Below, one piece after another: positions 7,016-14,289 of a stretch of 14,779 bases of DNA. A model generated the notes under the pieces. It ran no database searches and was not told the origin of the DNA. It was given only the letters and a program-made list of their open reading frames with translations. Within the stretch, counting starts at the first letter, position 1; each line of letters opens with the position of its first letter. The translations under genes and the position numbers were made by a program. Source of the stretch: Desulfovibrio sp. (GTDB lineage Bacteria; Desulfobacterota; Desulfovibrionia; Desulfovibrionales; Desulfovibrionaceae). Location of the stretch: the NCBI GenBank assembly GCA_020217165.1, contig JAIWOE010000028.1, positions 1 through 14,779 on the forward strand, written 5' to 3'.

Positions 7016-7053
7016 CGGGCCGTTTTTTGCCACGTCAACGGAGAGCACACATC

Positions 7054-8739
7054 ATGGCGGACGATGCCACAAGTGGGAAAAGCGAGTCGTTTCTCCCAAA
7101 AATTGTTCATGTTTTCAAGGAAGGATACTCTGGCAAACATGCCCTGCAGGACGTGTTTGCCGGCCTCACCGTAGGGGTGGTGGCCCTGCCCCTGGCCATG
7201 GCCTTCGCCATCGCCTCGGGCACCACGCCGGAACGAGGGCTCTTCACAGCCATCGTCGCCGGCTTTCTCATTTCCGCCCTGGGGGGCAGCCGGTATCAGA
7301 TCGGCGGTCCCACGGGTGCCTTCGTGATCATCGTGTATTCCATCATCGACCGTCACGGCTACGACGGCCTGGTGCTCTGCACGCTGATGGCCGGGGCGCT
7401 GATGTTGCTGTTCGGGGCGTTCCGCATGGGATCGCTCATCAAATACATCCCCTACCCGGTCACCACGGGATTCACCGCCGGCATTGCCGTGCTCATCTTC
7501 TCATCCCAGATGAAGGATTTCTTCGGCCTGCCCATGGAGGCCGTGCCCCCGGACTTTGTGGAGAAATGGTCGGAATACTTCGGCTATGTCCATGACATCA
7601 ATACCGCCACCCTTACCGTCTCCGGCGTGGGGCTGCTCACCATCATCCTCATCCGCCGCTTCATCCCCCGGGTGCCTGCGCCAGTGGTGAGCGTGTTTGT
7701 GGCCTCCATGGTGGCCTATGTGTTCAGCCTGCCCGTGGAGACCATCGGCAGCCGTTTTGGCGGGGTGCCGGACACCCTGCCCAGCCTGACCTTTCCCATG
7801 GTCACCCTGGAACGCATGCGGGACCTGATTCCCGACGCACTCACCGTGGCCCTGCTGGGAGGCATCGAATCGTTGCTGTCCTGCGTGGTGGCCGACGGCA
7901 TGACCGGTGACCGGCACCAGTCCAACACCGAACTCATGGCCCAGGGTGTGGCCAACATCGCCTCGCCCCTGTTCGGCGGCATCCCGGCCACCGGCGCCAT
8001 CGCCCGCACGGTGACGAACATCCGCGCCGGGGCGTTTTCCCCCGTGGCCGGGATGCTGCATGCCGTGGTGCTGGCGGCGTTCATCCTCTTCCTGGCCCCG
8101 GTGGCGTCCTTCATCCCCCTGGCCTCCCTGGCCGCGGTGCTGGTGGTGGTCTCCTGGGACATGAGCGAATACCACAAGGTGTTGCGCCTGCTGAAGGCCC
8201 CCAAGTCCGACATGCTGGTGATGCTCCTGACCCTGCTGCTCACGGTACTCATCGACCTGACCGTGGCCGTCAACGTGGGGGTGGTGCTGGCAGCCCTGCT
8301 GTTCATGCGCCGCATGAGCGAAACCACAGAAATTGAGGACTGGGGCCACAACTGCTGTACCTGGAAGCCGGACCTGCCCCGCTCGGAATTCCTGGAGCTG
8401 CCCCACGAACTGCTGGTGTACGAAATTGATGGCCCCTTCTTCTTTGGCGTGGCCGACCGCTTCAAGAGCGTGCTGCACGCCTTGGACACCAAGCCCAAGG
8501 TCATCGTCCTGCGCATGGGCAAGGTGCCCGCCATCGACGCAACTGCAGACAACGCCCTGGAAGTGTTTGCAAAACGCTGCCACAAAGACGGCACCCGGCT
8601 CATCCTTGCCGGGGTGCGCCCCCGGGCCCTGGAAAACCTGAAAAAGATGGGCACCTACAGGATCATTGGCAAGGAGAATATCTTCGACAACTTCGGCGAG
8701 GCCCTGGACCGCGCTCGCCGCGTGGTGGCTTTTGAATAG
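7054..8739 (+). CDS. SulP/SLC26-family anion transporter with STAS domain
   Basis: Inner-membrane anion transporter of 561 residues, the usual size for bacterial SulP proteins. The transport domain (about 25-420) carries the family signatures YQIGGPTGAFVIIV (81-94), KYIPYPVTTGFTAGIAV (130-146) and GDRHQSNTELMAQGVANI with FGGIPATGAIARTVTNIRAG (285-326), within 10 or more hydrophobic segments. The cytoplasmic STAS domain (about 447-555) includes VIVLRMGKVPAIDATADNALE. Members move sulfate, bicarbonate, dicarboxylates or other anions; the substrate cannot be read from the sequence. In a sulfate reducer sulfate is an obvious guess, but BicA- or DauA-like roles are equally open. Start: ATG at 7054 with GGAGAG eight bases upstream; an in-frame ATG at 7000 lacks a site. 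It ends 8 nt before the bidirectional hairpin shared with the convergent redox operon. Confidence 0.92.
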   Translation: MADDATSGKSESFLPKIVHVFKEGYSGKHALQDVFAGLTVGVVALPLAMAFAIASGTTPERGLFTAIVAGFLISALGGSRYQIGGPTGAFVIIVYSIIDRHGYDGLVLCTLMAGALMLLFGAFRMGSLIKYIPYPVTTGFTAGIAVLIFSSQMKDFFGLPMEAVPPDFVEKWSEYFGYVHDINTATLTVSGVGLLTIILIRRFIPRVPAPVVSVFVASMVAYVFSLPVETIGSRFGGVPDTLPSLTFPMVTLERMRDLIPDALTVALLGGIESLLSCVVADGMTGDRHQSNTELMAQGVANIASPLFGGIPATGAIARTVTNIRAGAFSPVAGMLHAVVLAAFILFLAPVASFIPLASLAAVLVVVSWDMSEYHKVLRLLKAPKSDMLVMLLTLLLTVLIDLTVAVNVGVVLAALLFMRRMSETTEIEDWGHNCCTWKPDLPRSEFLELPHELLVYEIDGPFFFGVADRFKSVLHALDTKPKVIVLRMGKVPAIDATADNALEVFAKRCHKDGTRLILAGVRPRALENLKKMGTYRIIGKENIFDNFGEALDRARRVVAFE

Positions 8740-8771
8740 AAAAAAATCCGGGGGAACGTTGTTCCCCCGGA
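8740..8771 (-). terminator. Intrinsic terminator of the octaheme cytochrome operon
   Basis: TCCGGGGGAAC and GTTCCCCCGGA form a perfect 11-bp GC-rich stem with a three-base loop (8747-8771). On the minus strand it is followed at once by seven T residues (8746-8740), a textbook Rho-independent terminator for the operon ending at 8804. It may also help end the convergent SulP transcript, although no T-tract follows on that strand. Confidence 0.9.
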
Positions 8772-8803
8772 CTCCTCAACTGATTGAACAGCATCACGGG
8801 CTG

Positions 8804-9418
8804 TTAACAATGCTCCTTCTCCCCCTCTTCCCAGCCCGTGCACATGGCTTTCACATGGGCAAAAACACTGTGGCCGGTGGTGGTCATATACACATGCACA
8901 ATGAGGAACTGCAGCACCAGGAACGCCCCCACGGTATGCAGGGCCGCAGCCGTGCCCAGCTGCATGGTGATGCCCAGGGCGTCCCAGTCGTTATAAAAGT
9001 AATACAGAAAGCCCGTGAGCATCTGGAAAGGCAGCAAAGCGGAAACAATACCCAAATACGCGAGCCGCTGCAGGGGGTTGTGTTTGGCATCCGGCTGCTT
9101 GCGCACGGGATGCGGTTCGCCCTGAAAAATCCCCCACATGTAGTGCCGTATCACGGCCAGGAGCTTTTTGGCCGTAGGGGTGTACTGTTTCCATTCCCCG
9201 GTGGTGATCAGCCAGAACACCCCGAAGCAGAAAAGCACAAACCAGGCCAGCCCGCACCAGATGTGCAGTTCATGCGCCAGCTTGTAGCCGAACAGGGCAT
9301 AGGTGCCGTGCAGCTCGAACCCCGTGAGCAGCAGGGTGATGACCAGGGCGGCCTGGAGCCAGTGGTTGATGCGTTCGAACCGCGTGTAGCAGTAGAATCG
9401 CGTGGCGCTCATGGTCAT
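8804..9418 (-). CDS. Cytochrome b, thiosulfate reductase/Ni-Fe hydrogenase type, membrane subunit
   Basis: Integral-membrane diheme cytochrome b of 204 residues, expected to exchange electrons between the quinone pool and periplasmic partners. Four membrane segments lie near 21-35, 52-72, 118-140 and 158-180. Candidate axial ligands are His19 in RINHWLQ, His49 or His52 in LAHELHIW, His161 in LHTVGAF and His175 in IVHVYM, the pattern of the prokaryotic b561 / hydrogenase cytochrome b family. The N-terminus RFERINHWLQAALVI is typical. The start overlaps the stop of the octaheme cytochrome gene as ATGA, so the two are translationally coupled; a second in-frame ATG two codons later is an alternative. 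It is the last gene of the operon. Confidence 0.88.
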   Translation of the reverse strand: MTMSATRFYCYTRFERINHWLQAALVITLLLTGFELHGTYALFGYKLAHELHIWCGLAWFVLFCFGVFWLITTGEWKQYTPTAKKLLAVIRHYMWGIFQGEPHPVRKQPDAKHNPLQRLAYLGIVSALLPFQMLTGFLYYFYNDWDALGITMQLGTAAALHTVGAFLVLQFLIVHVYMTTTGHSVFAHVKAMCTGWEEGEKEHC

Positions 9419-11052
9419 GTCCTCCTCTTGGAAGCGATGATGCGGGCCAGGCCGTGCATGAGCACCCCGGCCAGGGACAGGAGCACCAGACCCCAGCCCA
9501 GCTGATCGATGACGGAGACGCTGTCCCGCCCGGGCATGTAGAAGCCGGCCAGCTGCTGCAGGCGGCTGTTCTCGCGGGTGTGGCAGGATTCGCAGGCCAG
9601 GCTTTGTTCCTTGGGGGCCACCATGTGGGTGGTCTGGAACACGTAGCTCGTCTCCACAAAATCATACTGCCCGGAGTATTCCTGCCCAATGTAGGCCATG
9701 CCCGCGGCGATGGCCTTGGACCAGTCGTAACTCTGCCAGTATGCCGCCTCGTCCTTGCCGAACAGATGCGGAATGACAAAGCGCTTCAGGGTGCTGTCAT
9801 AGGGCTGCTTGCCGGTATGCATCTTGAATGGGTAGATGCGGGAATTGGCGTCCTCCCGCATCCCCACCGGGGAGTTGATGGCCACACGGGTGGCGGGGTC
9901 GATGGTGTCGTCGATGGTCAGGTATTCCATGGTGCCGTTGAACCACGCGTACACCGGGACCACGTCCTTTTCCCAGACGAAGTCGCCCTTCTTGGAGTCG
10001 TAGGATGAGAAGCCGAATTCATTCTTTATCTTGAAGGGCTTGCCTTCCTTCATCTTGCCCGCGGTGGACCAGTCCCAGCTCATCTTGGTGGGCAGCTCCC
10101 GGGCAAAGGCCGGGATATGACAGGTCTGGCAGGCCACCTTGTCCGTATGGTCGTTGGCCTTCACGCCGGGCTTGTGGGGGGTGCTGGTATGACAGGATTC
10201 GCAGGTGATGCGCGAGATAGTGTCGTCCTCCACCAAGCTCTTGCGGTGGGTGGCGGCGGGGGTCTTGTAGCAGCGCCCGGCGATGCGGTGGGCCTCGGTG
10301 GTGTGGCAGCGCACGCAGGAGAAATTGGCGCCGTCCTTGGCCATGTGCACATCTAGGGCGCGGCTGGGATTGGCCATGGAGGAATCCAGGTCCCCGTGCT
10401 TCACGGCGTCGCCACCGCCGCCGTAAAAGTGGCAGCTGCCACAGTTGTTGCGATCCGGCCGCCCCACGCCCTGGGCCACCTTGTTCCAATCCGGTGGCAG
10501 ATAGGTGGTGTTGTCTTCCGGAAACACCGTGGGTTCCGTGACCGGGTTGCCAGCCATGGTGGGGTACTTCTTGTAGGTGCCGGTGCGGTCGTGGCACACG
10601 AGGCAGTCAATTCGGTTGGCGTCGGAAAAGTCGAAGGTCTTGTCCTTGAAGCCGTAGCCGATGTGGCAGGAGGTGCAACGCGGCTCGTTGGAGGGCACGG
10701 CCACGCAGAAGTTGTTCAGTGTCTTCCCGTATTTGCCCATGGTCCCAGATTCGTCGTGGGGGCACTTCCAAGTCCAGTGGATGGTTTTGTGAATCTGACT
10801 GGCGGCCTCGGTGTGGCAGGAGAGGCAGGCCTTGGTCACCTCTGGTCCCGAGGTGAAATTCCCCTGCAAGGCCGGAAACTTGGAGTGATCCGCCGTGATC
10901 CAGCGTGTTTCCGTGGGGGCATGGGTCAGGGGCTGGGGCGCTGGCTGGGAAGCCAGACTCATGGCCGCCGTCCCCAGCAACAATAACACCCCTGCCAGCA
11001 GGGCCAGGGACGGTCCTGCCCGCCAATGAATGGATGTGCTGCGCGCTCGCAT
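9415..11052 (-). CDS. Octaheme c-type cytochrome, tetrathionate reductase (OTR) family, membrane anchored
   Basis: Likely catalytic subunit of the complex. The 545-residue exported protein has a signal sequence (about 10-35) and eight CXXCH heme sites at residues 76, 126, 150, 204, 246, 284, 308 and 487, with the long gap between hemes seven and eight containing a heme-free region. Heme number, length and composition fit the octaheme tetrathionate reductase family, whose characterised member from Shewanella reduces tetrathionate and also nitrite and hydroxylamine in vitro; the physiological substrate is uncertain. A hydrophobic helix near 517-539 followed by SKRR forms a C-terminal anchor, so the hemes face the periplasm. 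Start: ATG at 11052 with AGGAGG six bases upstream; an ATG ten codons earlier has no good site. It lies between two membrane-protein genes in the operon. Confidence 0.88.
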   Translation of the reverse strand: MRARSTSIHWRAGPSLALLAGVLLLLGTAAMSLASQPAPQPLTHAPTETRWITADHSKFPALQGNFTSGPEVTKACLSCHTEAASQIHKTIHWTWKCPHDESGTMGKYGKTLNNFCVAVPSNEPRCTSCHIGYGFKDKTFDFSDANRIDCLVCHDRTGTYKKYPTMAGNPVTEPTVFPEDNTTYLPPDWNKVAQGVGRPDRNNCGSCHFYGGGGDAVKHGDLDSSMANPSRALDVHMAKDGANFSCVRCHTTEAHRIAGRCYKTPAATHRKSLVEDDTISRITCESCHTSTPHKPGVKANDHTDKVACQTCHIPAFARELPTKMSWDWSTAGKMKEGKPFKIKNEFGFSSYDSKKGDFVWEKDVVPVYAWFNGTMEYLTIDDTIDPATRVAINSPVGMREDANSRIYPFKMHTGKQPYDSTLKRFVIPHLFGKDEAAYWQSYDWSKAIAAGMAYIGQEYSGQYDFVETSYVFQTTHMVAPKEQSLACESCHTRENSRLQQLAGFYMPGRDSVSVIDQLGWGLVLLSLAGVLMHGLARIIASKRRT

Positions 11053-11071
11053 GGGTCTCCTCCTCTCCTCG

Positions 11072-11527
11072 CTATGGTGCAAGGCGGCTCGTGCTGCGCC
11101 GCCGGATGATCCAGCCCGTCAGGGCCAGCCCGCCCCAGGCCATGGCCAGGACCAGGTGCCCGATATCCACCACCATGCCCGTGCCCTTGGTCACGCCCCC
11201 TCCGGGCAGATTCTTCCACACGCGGATGAAACCCGTGAGCACCAGCCCGGCCACGACTGCTGCCTGGGTCCATTGCAACCGGGTCAGGTGCACGCGGCGG
11301 GACGCCAGGGCCTCCCCGACCCGCAGGGCCACCAGGGCCAGAAACACCGCCGCGGCAAGGTAGTGGATAAGGTGGGTGACGTAGAAATCCGCCGTCCAGG
11401 CCAGTCCGGGGAGGTCCGCAATGTAGTAGCGCTTGAAGATGGGCATCTGCCCCAGGCCGGAGATGGCCAGGGCCAGCACCGCCAAGGCAAAGAGTCGGCG
11501 TTCGATCCAGGAGCGGGGCTTAGTCAT
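11072..11527 (-). CDS. Four-helix membrane protein, possible b-type cytochrome subunit
   Basis: Small integral membrane protein of 151 residues with four helices near 12-28, 48-70, 86-105 and 118-140. His52 and His55 in THLIHYLAA (helix 2) and His124 in DIGHLVLAM (helix 4) are placed as in small cytochrome b561/DUF4405-type proteins, so one heme b is plausible but not proven. Its start overlaps the last codons of the upstream iron-sulfur gene by 8 nt and its stop is 19 nt before the octaheme cytochrome ATG, so it belongs to the complex. The likely role is quinone-side membrane electron transfer or anchoring of the periplasmic iron-sulfur subunit. I do not recognise a specific named family. 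Confidence 0.75.
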   Translation of the reverse strand: MTKPRSWIERRLFALAVLALAISGLGQMPIFKRYYIADLPGLAWTADFYVTHLIHYLAAAVFLALVALRVGEALASRRVHLTRLQWTQAAVVAGLVLTGFIRVWKNLPGGGVTKGTGMVVDIGHLVLAMAWGGLALTGWIIRRRSTSRLAP

Positions 11528-12491
11528 GGTCCGCCTCCCGTGTTGCCCTGCTGATGGTGCGCAATGCCGCCCCGGCCAGGCCGGCCAGGGGGGCAGTCAC
11601 CAGGGCCGCGGCCAGCAGAGTCTGGTTTTCGAACGGATCGCCCACCGCCGCCAGATGCGGCCGGCCCTGACCCTTGGCCCGGGCGGTTTCCAGGACCTCA
11701 AAGGGCACGGGGGAAACGTAGATGGTGTTGGTGCCGCCGTTTTCCTCCAGTCCGTACAAATAGCCGGGCATCTCCGCCGCCAGGGCCCTGGCCTTGGCTT
11801 CCATCTCTTGCCGCGGGCCGATCTGCTGCACCTCGAAGGGACAGGCCTCGATGCAGGCGGGCAGCTGCCCCTGGTCCAGCCGGGGGGTGCAGCGGTCACA
11901 CTTGTACATGACGCCGTTGCCGGCAAGGCGGGGCAAGAGGTCCAGGTACAGGCCCACCCCGGTCTGACGCTGGGGAATGCCCCAGGGGCAGACATCGCGG
12001 CATTTGGCCCCCCCCAGGCAGGTGGCGGGATCGATTTCCACCACCCCGCGGGCATCCTTGCTGCAGGAACCCCAGGGGCAGAGATTGGCGCAGGGCGGAT
12101 TCTGGCAGTGCATGCAACGCCTGGGCATGTGCAGCTCAAAGGGCTGGCCGTCATGCTGGCCTGCAATGTGATCGACGTACAGCCAGGTGTAAGGCGTCAG
12201 GCGGTCGTCCACCTCGCGCTGGTCGGACCAGTCCTCGGCCTTGACACGCTTGGGCAGCATGGGGGGGAAGGGTTTTTTGGGTTCGGGATACCTGGCGGCA
12301 TTGGCTTCCTTGCAGGCCTGGACACAGGCCCCGCAGCCCACACACTTGGAAAGGTCAAGCAGGGTGACCAGCTCTGCGGAGCGGGACGAGGCCGCCCGGG
12401 CCGGCGCCGCAGGCAGCACTGAGGCGGCCCCGGCCACGCCCAGAAGCCCCAACCCTCCCAGAAACTGACGACGGGAAACATGCTTCTTCAT
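11520..12491 (-). CDS. Tat-exported ferredoxin-like electron transfer subunit (HybA/TtrB type)
   Basis: Periplasmic iron-sulfur subunit of 323 residues. The Tat signal is SRRQFLGG (6-13) with a hydrophobic core ending near residue 33. Four cluster motifs follow: C50-x2-C-x2-C-x3-C60, C126-x2-C-x4-C-x3-C138, C158...C164-x3-C168, and C198-x2-C-x11-C-x3-C217. In the third motif the usual second Cys is Gly161 (TCLGGAKCRDVC), so that site may hold [3Fe-4S] or use another ligand; an extra Cys143 lies nearby. A C-terminal hydrophobic helix (about 290-312) may anchor the protein as in HybA. It is the first gene of the operon, behind the sigma-54 promoter, and presumably wires the membrane subunits to the octaheme cytochrome. 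Start: ATG at 12491 with AAGGA nine bases upstream. Confidence 0.9.
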   Translation of the reverse strand: MKKHVSRRQFLGGLGLLGVAGAASVLPAAPARAASSRSAELVTLLDLSKCVGCGACVQACKEANAARYPEPKKPFPPMLPKRVKAEDWSDQREVDDRLTPYTWLYVDHIAGQHDGQPFELHMPRRCMHCQNPPCANLCPWGSCSKDARGVVEIDPATCLGGAKCRDVCPWGIPQRQTGVGLYLDLLPRLAGNGVMYKCDRCTPRLDQGQLPACIEACPFEVQQIGPRQEMEAKARALAAEMPGYLYGLEENGGTNTIYVSPVPFEVLETARAKGQGRPHLAAVGDPFENQTLLAAALVTAPLAGLAGAALRTISRATREADHD

Positions 12492-12529
12492 ACAGTTCTA
12501 TCCTTTATTCCGATACGCCCCGAAGGGTT

Positions 12530-12546
12530 TGGTACAATGTAAGCAT
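12530..12546 (+). promoter_or_regulatory. Second, weaker -24/-12 motif facing the regulator gene
   Basis: TGGTAC-N5-AAGCAT has GG at 12531 and GC at 12543 with exactly 10 bases between. The -24 half is good, the -12 half poor (AAGC for TTGC). Its GC is the same palindromic dinucleotide used by the opposite promoter, so the two would overlap. The leader to the regulator ATG would be about 90 nt. Confidence 0.3.
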
Positions 12547-12558
12547 GATGTGTGCCGG
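12541..12558 (-). promoter_or_regulatory. Sigma-54 (-24/-12) promoter of the octaheme cytochrome operon
   Basis: Minus strand CCGGCAC-ACATC-ATGCTT matches TGGCAC-N5-TTGCW: the invariant GG (12556-12555) and GC (12544-12543) are exactly 10 bases apart. Transcription would begin near 12531, about 40 nt before the iron-sulfur subunit ATG. The divergent gene encodes a sigma-54 activator, which supports the call strongly. Confidence 0.78.
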
Positions 12559-12594
12559 ATACAAGCCTGTAGGGAAATAAGTTCGCAACCCATT

Positions 12595-12605
12595 GATGTC
12601 ACATC
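12595..12605. promoter_or_regulatory. Short palindrome between divergent genes
   Basis: GATGT-C-ACATC is a perfect odd palindrome centred about 69 bp upstream of the predicted operon start point. It could be a binding site for the adjacent activator or another regulator. With 5-bp arms it could also be chance. Confidence 0.3.
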
Positions 12606-12647
12606 CCACCACTCGCACCGGCCTTGCCTTTTCCGGAGGTGATGTCT

Positions 12648-14177
12648 ATGCTGATGTCTCATCATATCGACACATGTCGAAACACCTTCTGCACCTGGTT
12701 CGAGGCCTCCATGTTCAAAACCCCCCAGCTTTCCGCCGTGTGCAACACCTTGCAGGAAGGGCTGGTGCTCATCGGGGCCGACGGCCGCATCCAGGCCGTA
12801 AACCCGGCCATGGAGCGCCTGACCGGCTATGCCGCGGACGAGCTCATCGGCCAGCCCTGCACCATTTTGCAATGCGACGTGTGCGAGAAATCCCGCCGTG
12901 AAGGCCGCGACCATTGGTGCCGCCTGTTCGACACCCGCGAGGAACATCGCCGCCGCTGCCGCATCCTTCGCAAGGACGGCGCCACCGTGCCCGTGCTCAA
13001 GAACGCCTCCCTGGTCATGGAAGGGGATCAGGTGTTGGTGGCCGTGGAGACCCTGACCGACCTGACGGAGCTGGACCTGCGCGACCGCAAGATTGCCGAG
13101 CTGACCCGCCGCGTGGAGGATGCGCCGGGATTTCACGGCCTGGTGGGCATGAGCGCGCCCATGCGACGGCTGTTCAACTCCATCGAACGCGCCGCTGGCA
13201 GCGAGGCCCCGGTGCTCATCCTGGGCGAATCCGGCACGGGCAAGGAGCTGGTGGCCCACGCCCTGCACGCCCTGGGCGGACGCCGCGACGGACCGTTCAT
13301 CCAGCTCAATTGCGCGGCCCTCAACGAGTCCCTGCTGGAAAGCGAACTCTTTGGCCATGTGAAGGGGGCCTTCACCGGTGCGGTGCGGCACCGCCAGGGT
13401 CGGTTCGAGGCAGCCCACGGAGGGGATTTGTTTCTGGATGAAATCGGCGATATCCCCGTGCCCATGCAGGTGAAGCTCCTGCGCGTGCTGGAGACCAAGC
13501 AGGTGGAGCGAGTGGGGGACAACCACCCCATGCCCGTGGACGTGCGGTTCATCTCCGCCACCAACCGCAACATCCCGGCCCTGGTGGCAGACGGGAAATA
13601 CCGGGAAGACTTCTATTATCGTATCAACGTATTACCCCTGCACGTCCCTCCCCTGCGGGACCGGCGGGAAGATATCCCCCTGCTGGCCGAGCATTTCCTG
13701 AACATCATCGCCGCCCGCGCTGGCCGCTGCGTCTTCACCCTGGACCGCGCCGCCCTGGACGCCCTGTTGCGCCATTCCTGGCCCGGCAACGTCCGTGAAC
13801 TCAAAAGCGCCCTGGAATTCGCCGCCATCCACGCCGAGGCCGAAACCGAGGGCCGCATCGAAGCCTGCCATCTGCCGGCTGCGGTGCATGGGCAGGACCA
13901 GTGCCCTCCCCTGCCCCCTCCTGCGGCTGGCGCCCCCAACGCAGTCGTGACACGCGGGGCCGACCACGGCCTGAGCGCCGACGAGCAGGCGGAGAAGACA
14001 GCCCTGATTGCCGCGCTGCAGGAAGCCGGCGGCAACAAGAACGCCGCGGCGCGCCTGTTGGGGGTGCACCGGGGAACGGTTTTGAACAGAATGCGCAAAT
14101 ACGGCATTGATGTGCGGAAATCCGTGGCCGCCACGCCTGCGAGCAATTTCTCAACCGCGTTGAATTCACGACAATAA
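12648..14177 (+). CDS. Sigma-54-dependent activator: PAS / AAA+ / Fis-type HTH
   Basis: Enhancer-binding protein of 509 residues. A PAS sensor domain covers about 31-137 ([20 protein letters not shown]), with Cys71, Cys76, Cys79, Cys91 and Cys104, including CDVC, plus Cys10 and Cys15 ahead of it. There is no receiver domain, so it senses directly. The AAA+ domain has Walker A GESGTGKE (193-200), the sigma-54 contact loop GAFTGA (240-245), and Walker B LFLDE (261-265). The C-terminal HTH is [20 protein letters not shown] linker with Pro-rich sequence lies near 415-440. Start: ATG at 12648 has GGAGG eight bases upstream; an ATG at 12642 is too close to that site. It is divergent from the octaheme cytochrome operon, whose promoter is sigma-54 type, and is its likely activator. 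Confidence 0.93.
   Translation: MLMSHHIDTCRNTFCTWFEASMFKTPQLSAVCNTLQEGLVLIGADGRIQAVNPAMERLTGYAADELIGQPCTILQCDVCEKSRREGRDHWCRLFDTREEHRRRCRILRKDGATVPVLKNASLVMEGDQVLVAVETLTDLTELDLRDRKIAELTRRVEDAPGFHGLVGMSAPMRRLFNSIERAAGSEAPVLILGESGTGKELVAHALHALGGRRDGPFIQLNCAALNESLLESELFGHVKGAFTGAVRHRQGRFEAAHGGDLFLDEIGDIPVPMQVKLLRVLETKQVERVGDNHPMPVDVRFISATNRNIPALVADGKYREDFYYRINVLPLHVPPLRDRREDIPLLAEHFLNIIAARAGRCVFTLDRAALDALLRHSWPGNVRELKSALEFAAIHAEAETEGRIEACHLPAAVHGQDQCPPLPPPAAGAPNAVVTRGADHGLSADEQAEKTALIAALQEAGGNKNAAARLLGVHRGTVLNRMRKYGIDVRKSVAATPASNFSTALNSRQ
12667..12680. promoter_or_regulatory. Inverted repeat TCGACA-CA-TGTCGA, candidate enhancer site
   Basis: A perfect 6-bp inverted repeat with a two-base centre, about 143 bp upstream of the predicted sigma-54 start point, in the normal range for an upstream activator site. 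It lies within codons 7-12 of the regulator gene itself, so it could also serve autoregulation. Symmetry and position are seen; binding is inferred. Confidence 0.35.
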
Positions 14178-14197
14178 TCAACGTATCCCCCTAGCTT

Positions 14198-14230
14198 TGC
14201 AATTGACAGTGCATTGCAGAGTTGTGTAGT
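14198..14230 (+). promoter_or_regulatory. Promoter with overlapping operator-like inverted repeat for the tetraheme cytochrome gene
   Basis: A perfect -35 TTGACA (14203-14208) is followed after 16 bp by TGTAGT (14225-14230, four of six). TGCAAT-N9-ATTGCA (14198-14218) is an inverted repeat spanning the -35, so a bound protein would cover it. The start point would be near 14237. This indicates that the cytochrome has its own sigma-70-type promoter and is not simply co-transcribed with the sigma-54 regulator. Confidence 0.55.
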
Positions 14231-14248
14231 TCCCCATTACTGGGCAGC

Positions 14249-14270
14249 CGTACAGGGAAAACCTTGTACG
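14249..14270 (+). other. 5' leader hairpin of the tetraheme cytochrome mRNA
   Basis: CGTACAGGG and CCTTGTACG pair over 9 bp with one G-U wobble around an AAAA loop. It ends four bases before the ribosome site GGGGGAG and is not followed by a T-tract, so it is not a terminator. It may stabilise the transcript or influence ribosome access. The sequence shows the stem only. Confidence 0.45.
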
Positions 14271-14289
14271 AACAGGGGGAGATCATCCA

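Noticed and set aside
7000..7053. Upstream ATG for the SulP transporter at 7000
   Set aside because: No ribosome site precedes it, while GGAGAG is well placed for the ATG at 7054, which also gives a normal SulP N-terminus.
7501..8583. Minus-strand open frame of 360 codons inside the SulP gene
   Set aside because: His/Gln/Gly-rich shadow of a well-conserved transporter; no start signal or recognisable domain.
11433..12422. Plus-strand open frame of 329 codons opposite the iron-sulfur subunit
   Set aside because: The minus strand has a Tat signal and sixteen or so ordered Cys; the plus frame is an artefact of composition.
12593..12606. FNR/CRP-like site TTGATGTCACATCC
   Set aside because: Only the left half fits TTGAT; the right half lacks ATCAA at the proper spacing.
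14203..14219. Possible sigma-54 promoter TGACAG-N4-TTGCA before the tetraheme cytochrome
   Set aside because: It has GA in place of GG, and the spacing to GC is 9 and not 10 bases; a sigma-70-type promoter with perfect TTGACA explains the site better.
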